Counted from the first letter of the stretch, positions 1 to 5,323 are shown. The stretch is DNA of 5,323 bases from Thermococcus sp. (GCA_027065835.1 JAMONK010000244.1:1-5323); one strand, 5' to 3'. The notes: generated by a model not told the origin, from the letters alone. Program-made: numbers and translations.

Positions 1-13
1 CATCGATATCACC

Positions 14-30
14 TTGGATAAATTATCCAA
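14..30. promoter_or_regulatory. Palindromic operator-like site 1 (TTGGATAA-A-TTATCCAA)
   Basis: This is a perfect inverted repeat with 8-bp arms around a single central A. Its size and symmetry fit the binding site of a dimeric helix-turn-helix regulator. I do not recognise it as any named Thermococcales motif. It matches the site at 124-140: the two share 20 of 24 bases when flanks are included (positions 7-30 and 117-140). If the minus-strand TATA element at 51-66 is real, transcription would start near position 30 and this site would cover the first transcribed bases, a typical repressor position. The regulator is unknown. Confidence 0.5.
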
Positions 31-50
31 TACTGAAAGATGTGTATGCA

Positions 51-66
51 CCCTATAATACTTTGC
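51..66 (-). promoter_or_regulatory. Possible divergent BRE/TATA promoter
   Basis: Read on the minus strand, this is GCAAAG followed by TATTATAG, similar to the purine-rich BRE plus TATA box of Thermococcales promoters and to the convincing element at 1984-1998 in this window. Transcription would run leftward from about position 30 into a gene outside the window. The palindrome at 14-30 would lie just downstream of the start site and the TTGGATA half-site at 68-74 just upstream of the BRE. AT-rich DNA gives such matches by chance, and the target gene cannot be seen. Confidence 0.3.
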
Positions 67-67
67 A

Positions 68-74
68 TTGGATA
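68..74 (+). promoter_or_regulatory. TTGGATA half-site between the two palindromes
   Basis: This is an exact copy of the left arm (TTGGATA) of the palindromes at 14 and 124, without the matching right arm. The three copies start at 14, 68 and 124, giving intervals of 54 and 56 bp. It may be a weak third binding site for the same regulator, or a chance heptamer in AT-rich DNA. Confidence 0.3.
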
Positions 75-91
75 CTTGGTCACCCCTCCAG

Positions 92-108
92 GAAATCACG
101 GAGATTTC
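92..108. repeat. Inverted repeat GAAATC-N5-GATTTC
   Basis: This is a perfect inverted repeat with 6-bp arms separated by ACGGA, the same 17-bp total length as the TTGGATAA palindromes but with an unrelated sequence. It could be a second operator type in the same control region. Six-base arms in AT-rich DNA can arise by chance, and the RNA stem would be weak at hyperthermophile temperatures, so a DNA-level role is more likely than an RNA one. Confidence 0.25.
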
Positions 109-123
109 TCACCATTTATCATC

Positions 124-140
124 TTGGATAATTAATCCAT
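124..140. promoter_or_regulatory. Palindromic operator-like site 2 (TTGGATAATTAATCCAT)
   Basis: This is an imperfect palindrome: TGGAT and ATCCA arms flank AATTA. It is a near-copy of the site at 14-30, and the preceding bases TATCAYC are also shared, which argues that the whole unit is a repeated recognition sequence. Its centre lies 110 bp from that of site 1. The site is about 165 bp upstream of the TPR start codon, far for a simple roadblock, so any effect on that gene would need an upstream or looped mode. Confidence 0.45.
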
Positions 141-293
141 GTAGCTTAGACAATCAGAATGACAATGAGGTTGTGTGTATGGGCCATTACTGCCGAATAC
201 CCGTCATTAATACAAAATAGTGAGGTCAATTTTGTTAAGAACCTAAAGATGGTACACCATTATCTTTTTAACCCGTTCGGCCAACCGAAAGCC

Positions 294-299
294 GGTGGT
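294..299 (+). promoter_or_regulatory. Ribosome binding site that decides the TPR start
   Basis: GGTGGT differs from the archaeal Shine-Dalgarno core GGAGGT at one position and is followed by TGAT, which extends the match to GGTGAT-type sites. It sits 4 nt before the ATG at 304. The in-frame GTG at 295 lies inside this site and has no Shine-Dalgarno sequence of its own (the upstream bases read CCAACCGAAAGCC), so ATG 304 is the better start. Confidence 0.5.
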
Positions 300-303
300 T
301 GAT

Positions 304-1320
304 ATGAATGAGATTAAAGATGAATGGGAGAAGGCGCTGACCGGGAGGGACTGTGAGAGGCTCCTGGAGCTGTTTGACGATTACTTTGATACCCTCGAAA
401 CCGAGGAGGAGGTCAGGGATGAGCTCGACCGTTTGAGCGACGTTGCGGTGGAGTGCGAGGATCCCTACGATCTGGCGGAGGAGATAGCCCATATGTACGC
501 CCACCTCGACGAGGTTGGGAGGGGCGTTGAGCTCTACAGGAGGATAGCTGAGGGGAAGAGGGGCAACGATGAGGAGTACGCTGCCGCCCTCTACTACCTG
601 GCGGATGCCTACGACCACTTCGGCATGCCTGAGAAGGCTCTGGAGACGTACGGGACCCTTCTTGAGCTTGAGGAGGGCCTTGGAAACGAGAAGGAGATAG
701 GTCTCACGCTGGCCAACATGGCGATAGTGCGGGATGAGCTTGGGGAGTACGAGGAGGCCCTGAAGCTCATGGAAAGGGCTAGGGGGATATTCGAGAGGCT
801 CGGCGATGAGAGGAACCTGCTCATAAGTTACCTCGATCTGGCCCACTTCCACTACGAGCTCGGGAACTACGAGGAGGCTGAGGCGTTCCTTAGGGAGATC
901 TATAAGAGCCCGCGTGACAATGAGGTGGAGGCCAACGCCAAACTCATAGAGGCCGAGGTGTGGGCTGGTCGGGAGGAGTACAGGAAAGCGTTTCTCGCCA
1001 TCAGGGATGCGCTTCTCAAGGCCCTTGAGGACAGTGATGAGCTGTTTGGGCTTGTCTTCGACACGCTCACGGACTTTATAGAGGGGCTGTTCAACGAGGG
1101 GGCCTACAGTGTTGTCGCGGACAATGTGGGTATCTTCGCGGAGCTCTTTGAGGACGATACCGAGTACTTCTTCAGGGCCGTTGGGGAGCTGGCCAGATGG
1201 AGGGACGGGGAGGGGGGTGCAAAGGAGAGATTTGATGACCTCTACTCAAGGGTCGAGAACGAGGAGCTGAGGGAGATCCTGGATGAGTGGAGGAAGCCGA
1301 AGTTGAGTCTGGGGCTCTAG
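304..1320 (+). CDS. Acidic tetratricopeptide-repeat (TPR) protein
   Basis: This 338-residue protein contains at least four consecutive TPR-type helical hairpins, at roughly residues 90-123, 132-165, 171-204 and 210-243. The turn motifs FGMPEKAL, LGEYEEAL, LGNYEEAE and REEYRKAF show the usual Gly/Ala pattern. The repeat period is close to 40 residues, not the classic 34, as in TPR variants with longer helices. Helical, Glu/Asp-rich segments flank the repeats (about 1-80 and 245-330). There is no signal peptide, membrane segment or catalytic motif, so it is probably a soluble cytoplasmic protein-interaction scaffold. Partner and pathway are unknown. The start at ATG 304 follows a GGTGGT site; an in-frame GTG at 295 would add three residues. 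It is the only plus-strand gene, converges on the aEF1B operon, and is followed by a stem-loop terminator. The family assignment is secure, the function is not. Confidence 0.88.
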   Translation: MNEIKDEWEKALTGRDCERLLELFDDYFDTLETEEEVRDELDRLSDVAVECEDPYDLAEEIAHMYAHLDEVGRGVELYRRIAEGKRGNDEEYAAALYYLADAYDHFGMPEKALETYGTLLELEEGLGNEKEIGLTLANMAIVRDELGEYEEALKLMERARGIFERLGDERNLLISYLDLAHFHYELGNYEEAEAFLREIYKSPRDNEVEANAKLIEAEVWAGREEYRKAFLAIRDALLKALEDSDELFGLVFDTLTDFIEGLFNEGAYSVVADNVGIFAELFEDDTEYFFRAVGELARWRDGEGGAKERFDDLYSRVENEELREILDEWRKPKLSLGL

Positions 1321-1359
1321 GCTTCTATTCCTTCTTCAATCTTTGTGTAGTCCTCAATA

Positions 1360-1391
1360 ACCACCCAGGTCTGGGTGGTGATCCTCTTTTT
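1360..1391 (+). terminator. Stem-loop plus T-tract terminator of the TPR gene
   Basis: ACCACCCAG and CTGGGTGGT form a perfect 9-bp inverted repeat at 1360-1379 separated by GT. In RNA this would be an 8-bp GC-rich stem with a GGUC tetraloop. Seven bases later comes TTTTT (1387-1391). It begins 39 nt after the TPR stop codon. Archaeal RNA polymerase ends mainly on U-tracts and does not require a hairpin, so this bacterial-looking arrangement is somewhat unusual. The T-tract is only on the TPR-sense side. The symmetrical stem could also be present in read-through RNA from the opposing operon. Confidence 0.5.
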
Positions 1392-1443
1392 GAGTTTATC
1401 AGAACGTTTGTTTGTGTTCTCTAACGGGCATGCATCAATAGAG

Positions 1444-1447
1444 AAAA
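1444..1447 (-). terminator. Short T-run after aEF1B
   Basis: On the minus strand the aEF1B stop codon is followed 9 nt later by CCCCTTTTCTC. Four Ts make a weak archaeal terminator, and no longer U-tract is seen before the opposing TPR gene. The operon transcript may therefore continue into the stem-loop region at 1360-1379. Confidence 0.25.
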
Positions 1448-1456
1448 GGGGAGGAT

Positions 1457-1732
1457 TCAGATTCTGGAAACGGTCTCAACTTCCGCGCTCTCGACGTTTT
1501 CGACGTTTCTGAAGAGGTCGGCAACCTCGTCGTAGGAGTAGCCCTCCTCGTCTCTTCCGAGGACGTAGAACTTGAGGGCCACGAGGCCGAAGGCTATTGG
1601 TTCGCGCTCGACCTTGGCGAGGCCGAATTTCTCTGGGAGGGTTTCTTTTAGTTTTCCTTCGAGCTCGTCGAGGTTGACCTCTGGGTCGGTCGGCATGACC
1701 TTGATGACGCCAACAAGGTTGAAGTCGCTCAT
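1457..1732 (-). CDS. Translation elongation factor 1-beta (aEF1B), nucleotide exchange factor for EF-1A
   Basis: The 91-residue product is full length for archaeal aEF1B, which corresponds to the C-terminal exchange domain of eukaryotic eEF1B-alpha. It replaces GDP with GTP on EF-1A so that the factor can again deliver aminoacyl-tRNA; it acts in the cytoplasm. Family hallmarks seen here are the N-terminal strand LVGVIKVMP (residues 6-14), the helix DELEGKLKETLP (22-33), the conserved REPIAFGLVALK (43-54) that includes the loop inserted into EF-1A in the eukaryotic complex, the GYSYDEV segment (64-70), and the terminal VENVESAEVETVSRI. The start is fixed by a perfect AGGAGGTGA at 1745-1737. 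It is the second gene of an operon, 16 nt after the zinc-ribbon gene. No anomaly is visible. Confidence 0.96.
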   Translation of the reverse strand: MSDFNLVGVIKVMPTDPEVNLDELEGKLKETLPEKFGLAKVEREPIAFGLVALKFYVLGRDEEGYSYDEVADLFRNVENVESAEVETVSRI

Positions 1733-1736
1733 TTTT

Positions 1737-1745
1737 TCACCTCCT
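1737..1745 (-). promoter_or_regulatory. Shine-Dalgarno site of aEF1B
   Basis: AGGAGGTGA is a full match to the complement of the archaeal 16S rRNA 3' end and lies 4 nt before the ATG. It occupies most of the 16-nt gap to the upstream stop codon, which implies strong independent initiation within the operon and fits a highly expressed translation factor. Confidence 0.85.
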
Positions 1746-1748
1746 GAT

Positions 1749-1928
1749 TTACGGCCCTTCCCAGCCGCACTTGGGGCACTTGTAGGGCACGCTAAGGACT
1801 CTGCATGATTCGCAGCGCCAGATTATCTCCTCGCCGCAGTTGGGGCAGACGAAGTGAGTGGCGTGCTCCCTTGGGGTTATCTCCTTTCCACATGATGTGC
1901 ATACGGGTACCTCTAACTTCATCTCCAC
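1749..1928 (-). CDS. Small zinc-ribbon protein (DUF1610 / HVO_2753-like), GTG start
   Basis: This 59-residue protein carries four CxxC pairs, CTSC, CPNC, CESC and CPKC (Cys 10/13, 28/31, 39/42, 51/54), three of them followed by Gly or Arg as in treble-clef/ribbon knuckles. They are enough ligands for two zinc sites. The ending [12 protein letters not shown] is typical of the archaeal family. It is probably cytoplasmic. Its biochemical role is not established; from memory, the haloarchaeal relative HVO_2753 has been studied as a zinc-finger microprotein. Being first gene in an operon with aEF1B suggests a link to translation, by inference only. The GTG at 1926-1928 lies 6 nt after GGAGGTG (1941-1935) and is preferred; the ATG at 1920-1922 would give 57 residues but sits 12 nt from that site. 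The reading frame stays open upstream to 2066, but that part crosses the promoter and is not coding. Confidence 0.9.
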   Translation of the reverse strand: MEMKLEVPVCTSCGKEITPREHATHFVCPNCGEEIIWRCESCRVLSVPYKCPKCGWEGP

Positions 1929-1934
1929 TGCTAA

Positions 1935-1941
1935 CACCTCC
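1935..1941 (-). promoter_or_regulatory. Shine-Dalgarno site that selects the zinc-ribbon start
   Basis: GGAGGTG lies 6 nt before the GTG at 1928 and 12 nt before the ATG at 1922. The spacing favours the GTG, adding Met-Glu before the usually predicted [13 protein letters not shown] can also pair with CACCT at 1951-1947 across a 7-nt loop, though such a short stem is unlikely to persist at hyperthermophile temperatures. Confidence 0.65.
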
Positions 1942-1983
1942 GAGAAAGGTGGTTTTGTCACTGGAGGGCATTGCTGAAGTTGG

Positions 1984-1998
1984 CTTATAAATCTTTCC
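1984..1998 (-). promoter_or_regulatory. BRE/TATA promoter of the zinc-ribbon-aEF1B operon
   Basis: On the minus strand this reads GGAAAG then ATTTATAAG, a near-ideal Thermococcales BRE and TATA box. With the TATA centre near 1988, transcription should begin about 25 nt downstream, around 1961-1963 (CCAG), giving a leader of about 33 nt that contains the Shine-Dalgarno site. The strength of the element fits constitutive expression of a translation operon. It lies downstream of the transporter terminator, so the operon is independent of the transporter. Confidence 0.82.
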
Positions 1999-2025
1999 AT
2001 TCCCTGCCTTTCGGGACGTCCTTGG

Positions 2026-2034
2026 AAAACAAAA
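2026..2034 (-). terminator. U-rich terminator of the transporter gene
   Basis: The minus strand reads TTTTGTTTT beginning 19 nt after the transporter stop codon, following a C-rich stretch (CCAACCCCCTCC). There is no stem-loop, which is normal for archaeal intrinsic termination. It lies between the transporter and the promoter at 1984-1998, separating the two transcription units. Confidence 0.6.
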
Positions 2035-2052
2035 GGGAGAGGAGGGGGTTGG

Positions 2053-5000
2053 TCATTTCTTCTCAACCCTGTGGAGGGGCCACCAGGCCTTATCGCCGGC
2101 CAGTTCCATGAGGGCGGGGCCCAGGAAGTAAACGGCGGCGAAGCTCGTTAGTAAAACTCCGACGGCCAGGGCGAAACCGATCTCCCTGATGCCCCAGCTG
2201 GCGCCGGTCATGAGTGCCCCGTAGGTGGTTGCTAGGACGGCTGCGAGGCCTATCACGAGGGTGTCCATGGTTCCCGCTGCGACTATGAGCGCGTCCCTTG
2301 GGCTTCTCCTCTCGAACTCGTCTCTGGCTTTCACCAGGTAGAAGCTGTTGTAGTCTATGCCGACTCCCATGAGGACGATGAACACCATCATGGGCAGGAA
2401 CCACATGACCCCTTGGTTGAAGACCTTCTCGAAGAGCCAGCTTGAGAGCCAGATGCTGAGGAGGACGCCAGTGGCTATTGTGGCCATGGTGGATAGCACC
2501 GCTGGGAGTCCTTTGAGGGTCGGGACGAGGGAGAGGAACATGAGCAGCAGGGCCACGGGGAATATTCTGTGCCAGAAGACGTTGTTGATGAGGTTGCTGA
2601 GGTCGAGGGCTAGGGCCGTGTTTCCGCCGACTTTTCCGCCCTTGATAACTCCTTTGGTCTCTTCTTCCTTGAGGTAGTGTCTGATGCTCTTTACCATGTC
2701 TTTTGAGCGGTCGTCGGTGGCGGAGTACTTCCCTATGACTTCTATGAGGACCCTGTGGCCGTCGGTGGAGATGTACTTGTCTCCTCCGAGCTGTTTTACC
2801 GTATTGAGGCTCATGTTGTTAACGTGGGTTCCGTAGGGCATTGCGGGGGAGAAGACGTGCTCGACGCCGTTGATTGAGCTTATGTCCCTGCTGAGTTTTT
2901 CTATTGTCTTGAGGTCTGAGTCGGTCACTGGGTGGCCGAGGTCCACGATGACGTAGGTGGGGGAGGTGACGCCGGCTCCGACCTTCTCGTCGGCTATGTT
3001 GAGGAAGTGGTAGGTTTCGCTGTCTTTGGGGATGAAGAGTTTGACGTCGTGGGTTCCGTTGAAGTTGGCGAAGTTGTAGGCCGCCGGAATCGCTATCAGC
3101 AGGAACACCAGGGCGACGACTTTGGCGTGTTTGGTTACCCATTCGGCTATCCTGCTCCTCTCGTGGATGTTGATGTTCTGGACGTGTTTGATGTGTCTGG
3201 GCCACCAGAAGATCGGTTTGTCACCTATAAGCACGGTTATTGCGGGGATGAGGGTTAGAGAGGCTATGAGAACTATTATAACGGCGAGCGGGGCTATCAT
3301 TCCTATCGTTTTGAATATCGGGAACTCGTATGCGAGGACGAAGGAGGCGAAGGCTATGATGTCCGTTGAAGCGCTGGCGAGGACGGCGTCTTTTGCCCTT
3401 CTGAGGGCTTCGGAGGCTGCTTTCTCGTGATCGTAGCCCTCGGCGATGAACTCCTTGAAGCGGTGGACGTAGTAGGTTGAGTAGTCGATGCCGAGGCCGA
3501 GTGCCGTGGTCACGGTCAGCATCTGGGCCCAGCTACCTATGTCCACCAGGTCGCCTTTGGCCAGGAGGTAGAGTATCCCCAAGGAGGTTAGGGTTGCGGT
3601 GGCGACGCCCGTGAAGGGCAGTATCGTCGCGAGGAGGGCCGCTCCCATGAGTGCCAGTAGGACGAGGAAGGCGCCCAGGACGCTGAACTTGGTGGTCTTG
3701 TTGTTGTCCTCCTTTCCGTACTTGATGGCCTCGTAGGTCTGAACCGGGGTTCCGGTGACGTAGGCTCTCACGCCGCTGTAGTCCTTGCCGAAGATTTCAA
3801 GGGCGAGCTTCTTGGCACCGATCGCGTTGTTGTACTGGGCGTGGGAGGCCTTTTCGATATCGTTCTCATCGGGGAGCCCCTTGGGGACGAAGATTATCAT
3901 GAGGGTCCTGTTGTCCTTGCTCTTCAGCATGCTTATGAAGGGCTCCGCGGTCGAGTAGAGTTTTCCGTATATCGCGTCGGCAATGGGCTTTACGTCTTTC
4001 TTTGTTAGTGCATCCGGGTGCCCCCTGAACCTCATTCCAATGCTCACGATGAGGCTCGCGTTGACGTCCTTTGTGAACTGGTTTTTGGAGAGCTGCTGGG
4101 AGACGAGGTCTATGGAGCTTTCACGGACGAGTTTTTCCACTTCGGCTGGGGTCAGCGGGTACTCGTCGGGGATGAGTTTGGCCGTGCCCATGATCTCCTC
4201 CCTGACGTCGGTCGGAATGTCCTCGTCCTTCAGCTTCTCCTGAACCCCCTGGAGGAAGAGGTCGCCGGCTACGGCCTCAACGCTCTCCCCTTCGTAGAGG
4301 CGCCTAACCACGTCGCCGAGGGAGGGCATGCTGGAGGGTACAAGGCTTACGACGACGTCAACGGTGGCGTTCTCCAGCGCCGAACCATCGATTATTCCCC
4401 GCGGATCTTTGACTGCCGCCGTAACTATCGCGTCCGCGGTTCTTCCTGGTTCCGGAACCTTCATGTTCCTCAGCGTCTCAACGAGCTTTGAGCGTATCAG
4501 GCCCTCGGCGATCCTATCTATCGCGTCCGTGGTACCACCGCTTTCGTACAGGGCTTTCAGAGCTCCTTCACTCAGTGAAATTCCTCTTGACGCCAGGATT
4601 CTTTCCATGGCACTCACGGTGGCATACTCAAGGGCGGTACCGTTGGTGCTGAGGACTCCAGAGGCGCTGGGGTCGGTGTTCAGGGTAACGTTCACAATCA
4701 TGGGCACTAAGGGGGCGGTTTCGTTGTTGGCCTCCCTCATCGCTCCGGCCTGTAGAAGGCTCGCCTCAAGCCTCCTGGTGGGGCCGTTGCGAAGGATGGT
4801 GAAGAGAACTTCTTTCGGATCGGATAGGGACAGTAGTGGACTGTTGGGTGTGGTGGAGCGCACGTAGGAGAGGGCGAAGTCTGCGGCGGCCCATTCAACT
4901 TTTTCTGGAGAGGGGTTCGGACCCAACTTTATCGAAGCGTTGACGACCTCGGCGAGGAGTTCCGGCTCAACCCTTCCGAATCCTGGGAGGGTTATTGATT

Positions 5001-5323
5001 GACCGCTGGAGAGTACAATCCTGGGGGTGTTCTCAAGGGCGGAGGAGGCGATTCTACCGACGGTGGACGCCATTGTTTTTTCCGGCATGTTCTCTATGGC
5101 GTGGTAGCTTCCAAGTTCCTCGTCGGTGTTTTTGACGCCCAGGTAGAAGGCGTAGGAATAGGCCTCGGCCAGTTCCTTCTCGGTCGTGTCGTTAACTCCC
5201 GCCAGGACGATCCCCCTCGTAACGTTCGCTAGGAGGATGTCGGTTATTCCCTGGGCCCCGTACGTCGAATAAGCGGGGTATGTGGCGTTGAAGACGGCGT
5301 AAATGAACTGTGGGGTTACGTTA
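2053..5323 (-). CDS. Large RND/MMPL-family transporter (5'-partial)
   Basis: The reading frame is open to the right edge: 1089 residues are visible, including 78 upstream of the in-frame Met at 5086-5088, which is internal. Numbers below count from that Met. Membrane segments fall near 468-490, 494-510, 519-540, 571-589, 592-622, 656-674, 841-860, 861-884, 894-915, 939-960 and 967-996. These are TM2-TM12 of the 12-TM RND fold; TM1 is off-window. TM4 and TM10 carry [10 protein letters not shown] (Asp535-Tyr536) and [10 protein letters not shown] (Asp912-Tyr913), the paired Asp-Tyr proton-relay residues of MmpL-type RND pumps. Both halves end in GDK...WWPxH. The outer domain between TM1 and TM2 has at least 545 residues, far more than in typical archaeal HAE3-type proteins; the second outer domain is about 165 residues. 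Proton-driven export of a lipid or hydrophobic compound is the family expectation; the substrate is unknown. No adaptor or outer-membrane partner is present or needed in an archaeon. Codons and frame are intact. Confidence 0.92.
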   Translation of the reverse strand, partial: NVTPQFIYAVFNATYPAYSTYGAQGITDILLANVTRGIVLAGVNDTTEKELAEAYSYAFYLGVKNTDEELGSYHAIENMPEKTMASTVGRIASSALENTPRIVLSSGQSITLPGFGRVEPELLAEVVNASIKLGPNPSPEKVEWAAADFALSYVRSTTPNSPLLSLSDPKEVLFTILRNGPTRRLEASLLQAGAMREANNETAPLVPMIVNVTLNTDPSASGVLSTNGTALEYATVSAMERILASRGISLSEGALKALYESGGTTDAIDRIAEGLIRSKLVETLRNMKVPEPGRTADAIVTAAVKDPRGIIDGSALENATVDVVVSLVPSSMPSLGDVVRRLYEGESVEAVAGDLFLQGVQEKLKDEDIPTDVREEIMGTAKLIPDEYPLTPAEVEKLVRESSIDLVSQQLSKNQFTKDVNASLIVSIGMRFRGHPDALTKKDVKPIADAIYGKLYSTAEPFISMLKSKDNRTLMIIFVPKGLPDENDIEKASHAQYNNAIGAKKLALEIFGKDYSGVRAYVTGTPVQTYEAIKYGKEDNNKTTKFSVLGAFLVLLALMGAALLATILPFTGVATATLTSLGILYLLAKGDLVDIGSWAQMLTVTTALGLGIDYSTYYVHRFKEFIAEGYDHEKAASEALRRAKDAVLASASTDIIAFASFVLAYEFPIFKTIGMIAPLAVIIVLIASLTLIPAITVLIGDKPIFWWPRHIKHVQNINIHERSRIAEWVTKHAKVVALVFLLIAIPAAYNFANFNGTHDVKLFIPKDSETYHFLNIADEKVGAGVTSPTYVIVDLGHPVTDSDLKTIEKLSRDISSINGVEHVFSPAMPYGTHVNNMSLNTVKQLGGDKYISTDGHRVLIEVIGKYSATDDRSKDMVKSIRHYLKEEETKGVIKGGKVGGNTALALDLSNLINNVFWHRIFPVALLLMFLSLVPTLKGLPAVLSTMATIATGVLLSIWLSSWLFEKVFNQGVMWFLPMMVFIVLMGVGIDYNSFYLVKARDEFERRSPRDALIVAAGTMDTLVIGLAAVLATTYGALMTGASWGIREIGFALAVGVLLTSFAAVYFLGPALMELAGDKAWWPLHRVEKK
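4141..4635 (-). repeat. Two-unit internal protein repeat in the transporter ectodomain
   Basis: Counting from the Met at 5086-5088, residues 152-236 and 237-316 can be aligned. Each starts ALExATV (ALEYATV, ALENATV), reaches LYE 28 or 27 residues later (LYESGG, LYEGES), continues through an Ala/Leu-rich helix, and ends in a Pro-containing linker (KVPEPG, DIPTDV). The period is about 85 residues. A third, weaker unit may start at ALENTPR (residue 17). Similarity was judged by eye and at protein level only, so the repeat could be convergent helical sequence. Confidence 0.4.

Larger units (their letters stand above)
1..303. other. Non-coding regulatory region upstream of the TPR gene
   Basis: This stretch is clearly more AT-rich than the coding DNA that follows, and I find no credible gene in it on either strand. 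It contains two near-identical 17-bp palindromes (14-30 and 124-140), a TTGGATA half-site at 68-74, a different inverted repeat at 92-108, and a possible minus-strand BRE/TATA at 51-66. A plus-strand promoter for the TPR gene should lie here. The best I can point to is the T-rich TTTTTAA at 265-271, which would put transcription start near 294 and give a leader of about 10 nt, but it lacks a purine-rich BRE and is weak. The size and density of motifs suggest a shared regulatory region between the TPR gene and a gene off the left edge. Confidence 0.6.

Noticed and set aside
7..23. TATCAC at 7-12 as a TGM site (TATCAC-N5-GTGATA) for the TrmB-like sugar regulator of Thermococcales
   Set aside because: Only the left half is present; after five bases the sequence is ATAAAT, not GTGATA.
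14..140. CRISPR array or IS terminal repeats formed by the TTGGATA copies
   Set aside because: The shared units are palindromic and imperfect, the middle copy is only a heptamer, no known Thermococcales CRISPR repeat is seen, and there is no transposase or target-site duplication.
295..303. GTG at 295 as the TPR start codon
   Set aside because: It overlaps the only good Shine-Dalgarno-like sequence and has none upstream; ATG 304 is better placed.
268..852. Open frame of 194 residues on the minus strand
   Set aside because: It is antisense to the TPR gene, its composition mirrors the complement of Glu/Leu-rich codons, and it has no Shine-Dalgarno sequence or recognisable domain.
1935..1951. 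Hairpin CACCT/AGGTG hiding the zinc-ribbon Shine-Dalgarno site, as a translational switch
   Set aside because: A 5-bp stem with a 7-nt loop should not be stable at the growth temperatures of Thermococcales, and nothing else supports a switch.
1929..2066. N-terminal extension of the zinc-ribbon frame to a 105-residue protein beginning MRRNDQPPP
   Set aside because: The extension runs across the BRE/TATA element (1984-1998) and the T-rich terminator (2026-2034), has low-complexity Pro/Gln content, and lies upstream of a well-placed Shine-Dalgarno site.
2090..4867. Several open frames of 80-180 residues on both strands within the transporter
   Set aside because: GC-rich coding DNA leaves long open shadow frames. 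These show no family motifs, while the transporter frame has clear conserved motifs throughout.

Overview
The window looks like chromosomal DNA from a hyperthermophilic euryarchaeon of the order Thermococcales, most likely a GC-rich Thermococcus. The evidence is a small stand-alone aEF1B protein paired with a four-CxxC zinc-ribbon microprotein, Shine-Dalgarno sequences of the GGAGGTGA type, a textbook archaeal BRE/TATA element (GGAAAG followed by TTTATAAG), U-rich terminators, and Glu/Lys/Arg-rich proteins. The genus is inferred from these traits, not from a database match.

Layout. Positions 1-303 hold no gene. This AT-rich region contains two 17-bp near-identical palindromes, a third TTGGATA half-site between them at almost equal spacing, and a possible minus-strand promoter for a gene lying off the left edge. 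At 304-1320 (+) is an acidic tetratricopeptide-repeat protein. At 1321-1456 is a short convergent intergenic region with a perfect stem-loop and T-tract that would end the TPR transcript. At 1928-1457 (-) is a two-gene operon: a zinc-ribbon microprotein followed 16 nt later by elongation factor aEF1B, driven by a strong promoter at 1984-1998. At 2053-5323 (-) is most of a very large RND/MMPL-type membrane transporter. Its C-terminus and 11 of the expected 12 membrane segments are visible. Its N-terminus, start codon and promoter lie beyond the right edge.

How the genes relate. The zinc-ribbon/aEF1B pair is ordinary translation housekeeping: aEF1B recharges EF-1A with GTP. The transporter has its own U-rich terminator before the operon promoter, so it is probably a separate transcription unit although it lies on the same strand. 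The TPR gene converges on the operon and is separately regulated. Nothing ties the TPR protein and the transporter to the translation genes.

Most interesting points: (1) the evenly spaced operator-like sites at the left edge, one placed where a repressor of a divergent promoter would bind; (2) the unusually large first ectodomain of the transporter (at least 545 residues), with an apparent internal repeat and with every N-glycosylation sequon on a predicted outer face; (3) the choice of start codon for the zinc-ribbon protein. I see no CRISPR array, insertion sequence, tRNA, rRNA or defence system, so no clearly new multi-gene system can be claimed from this window.
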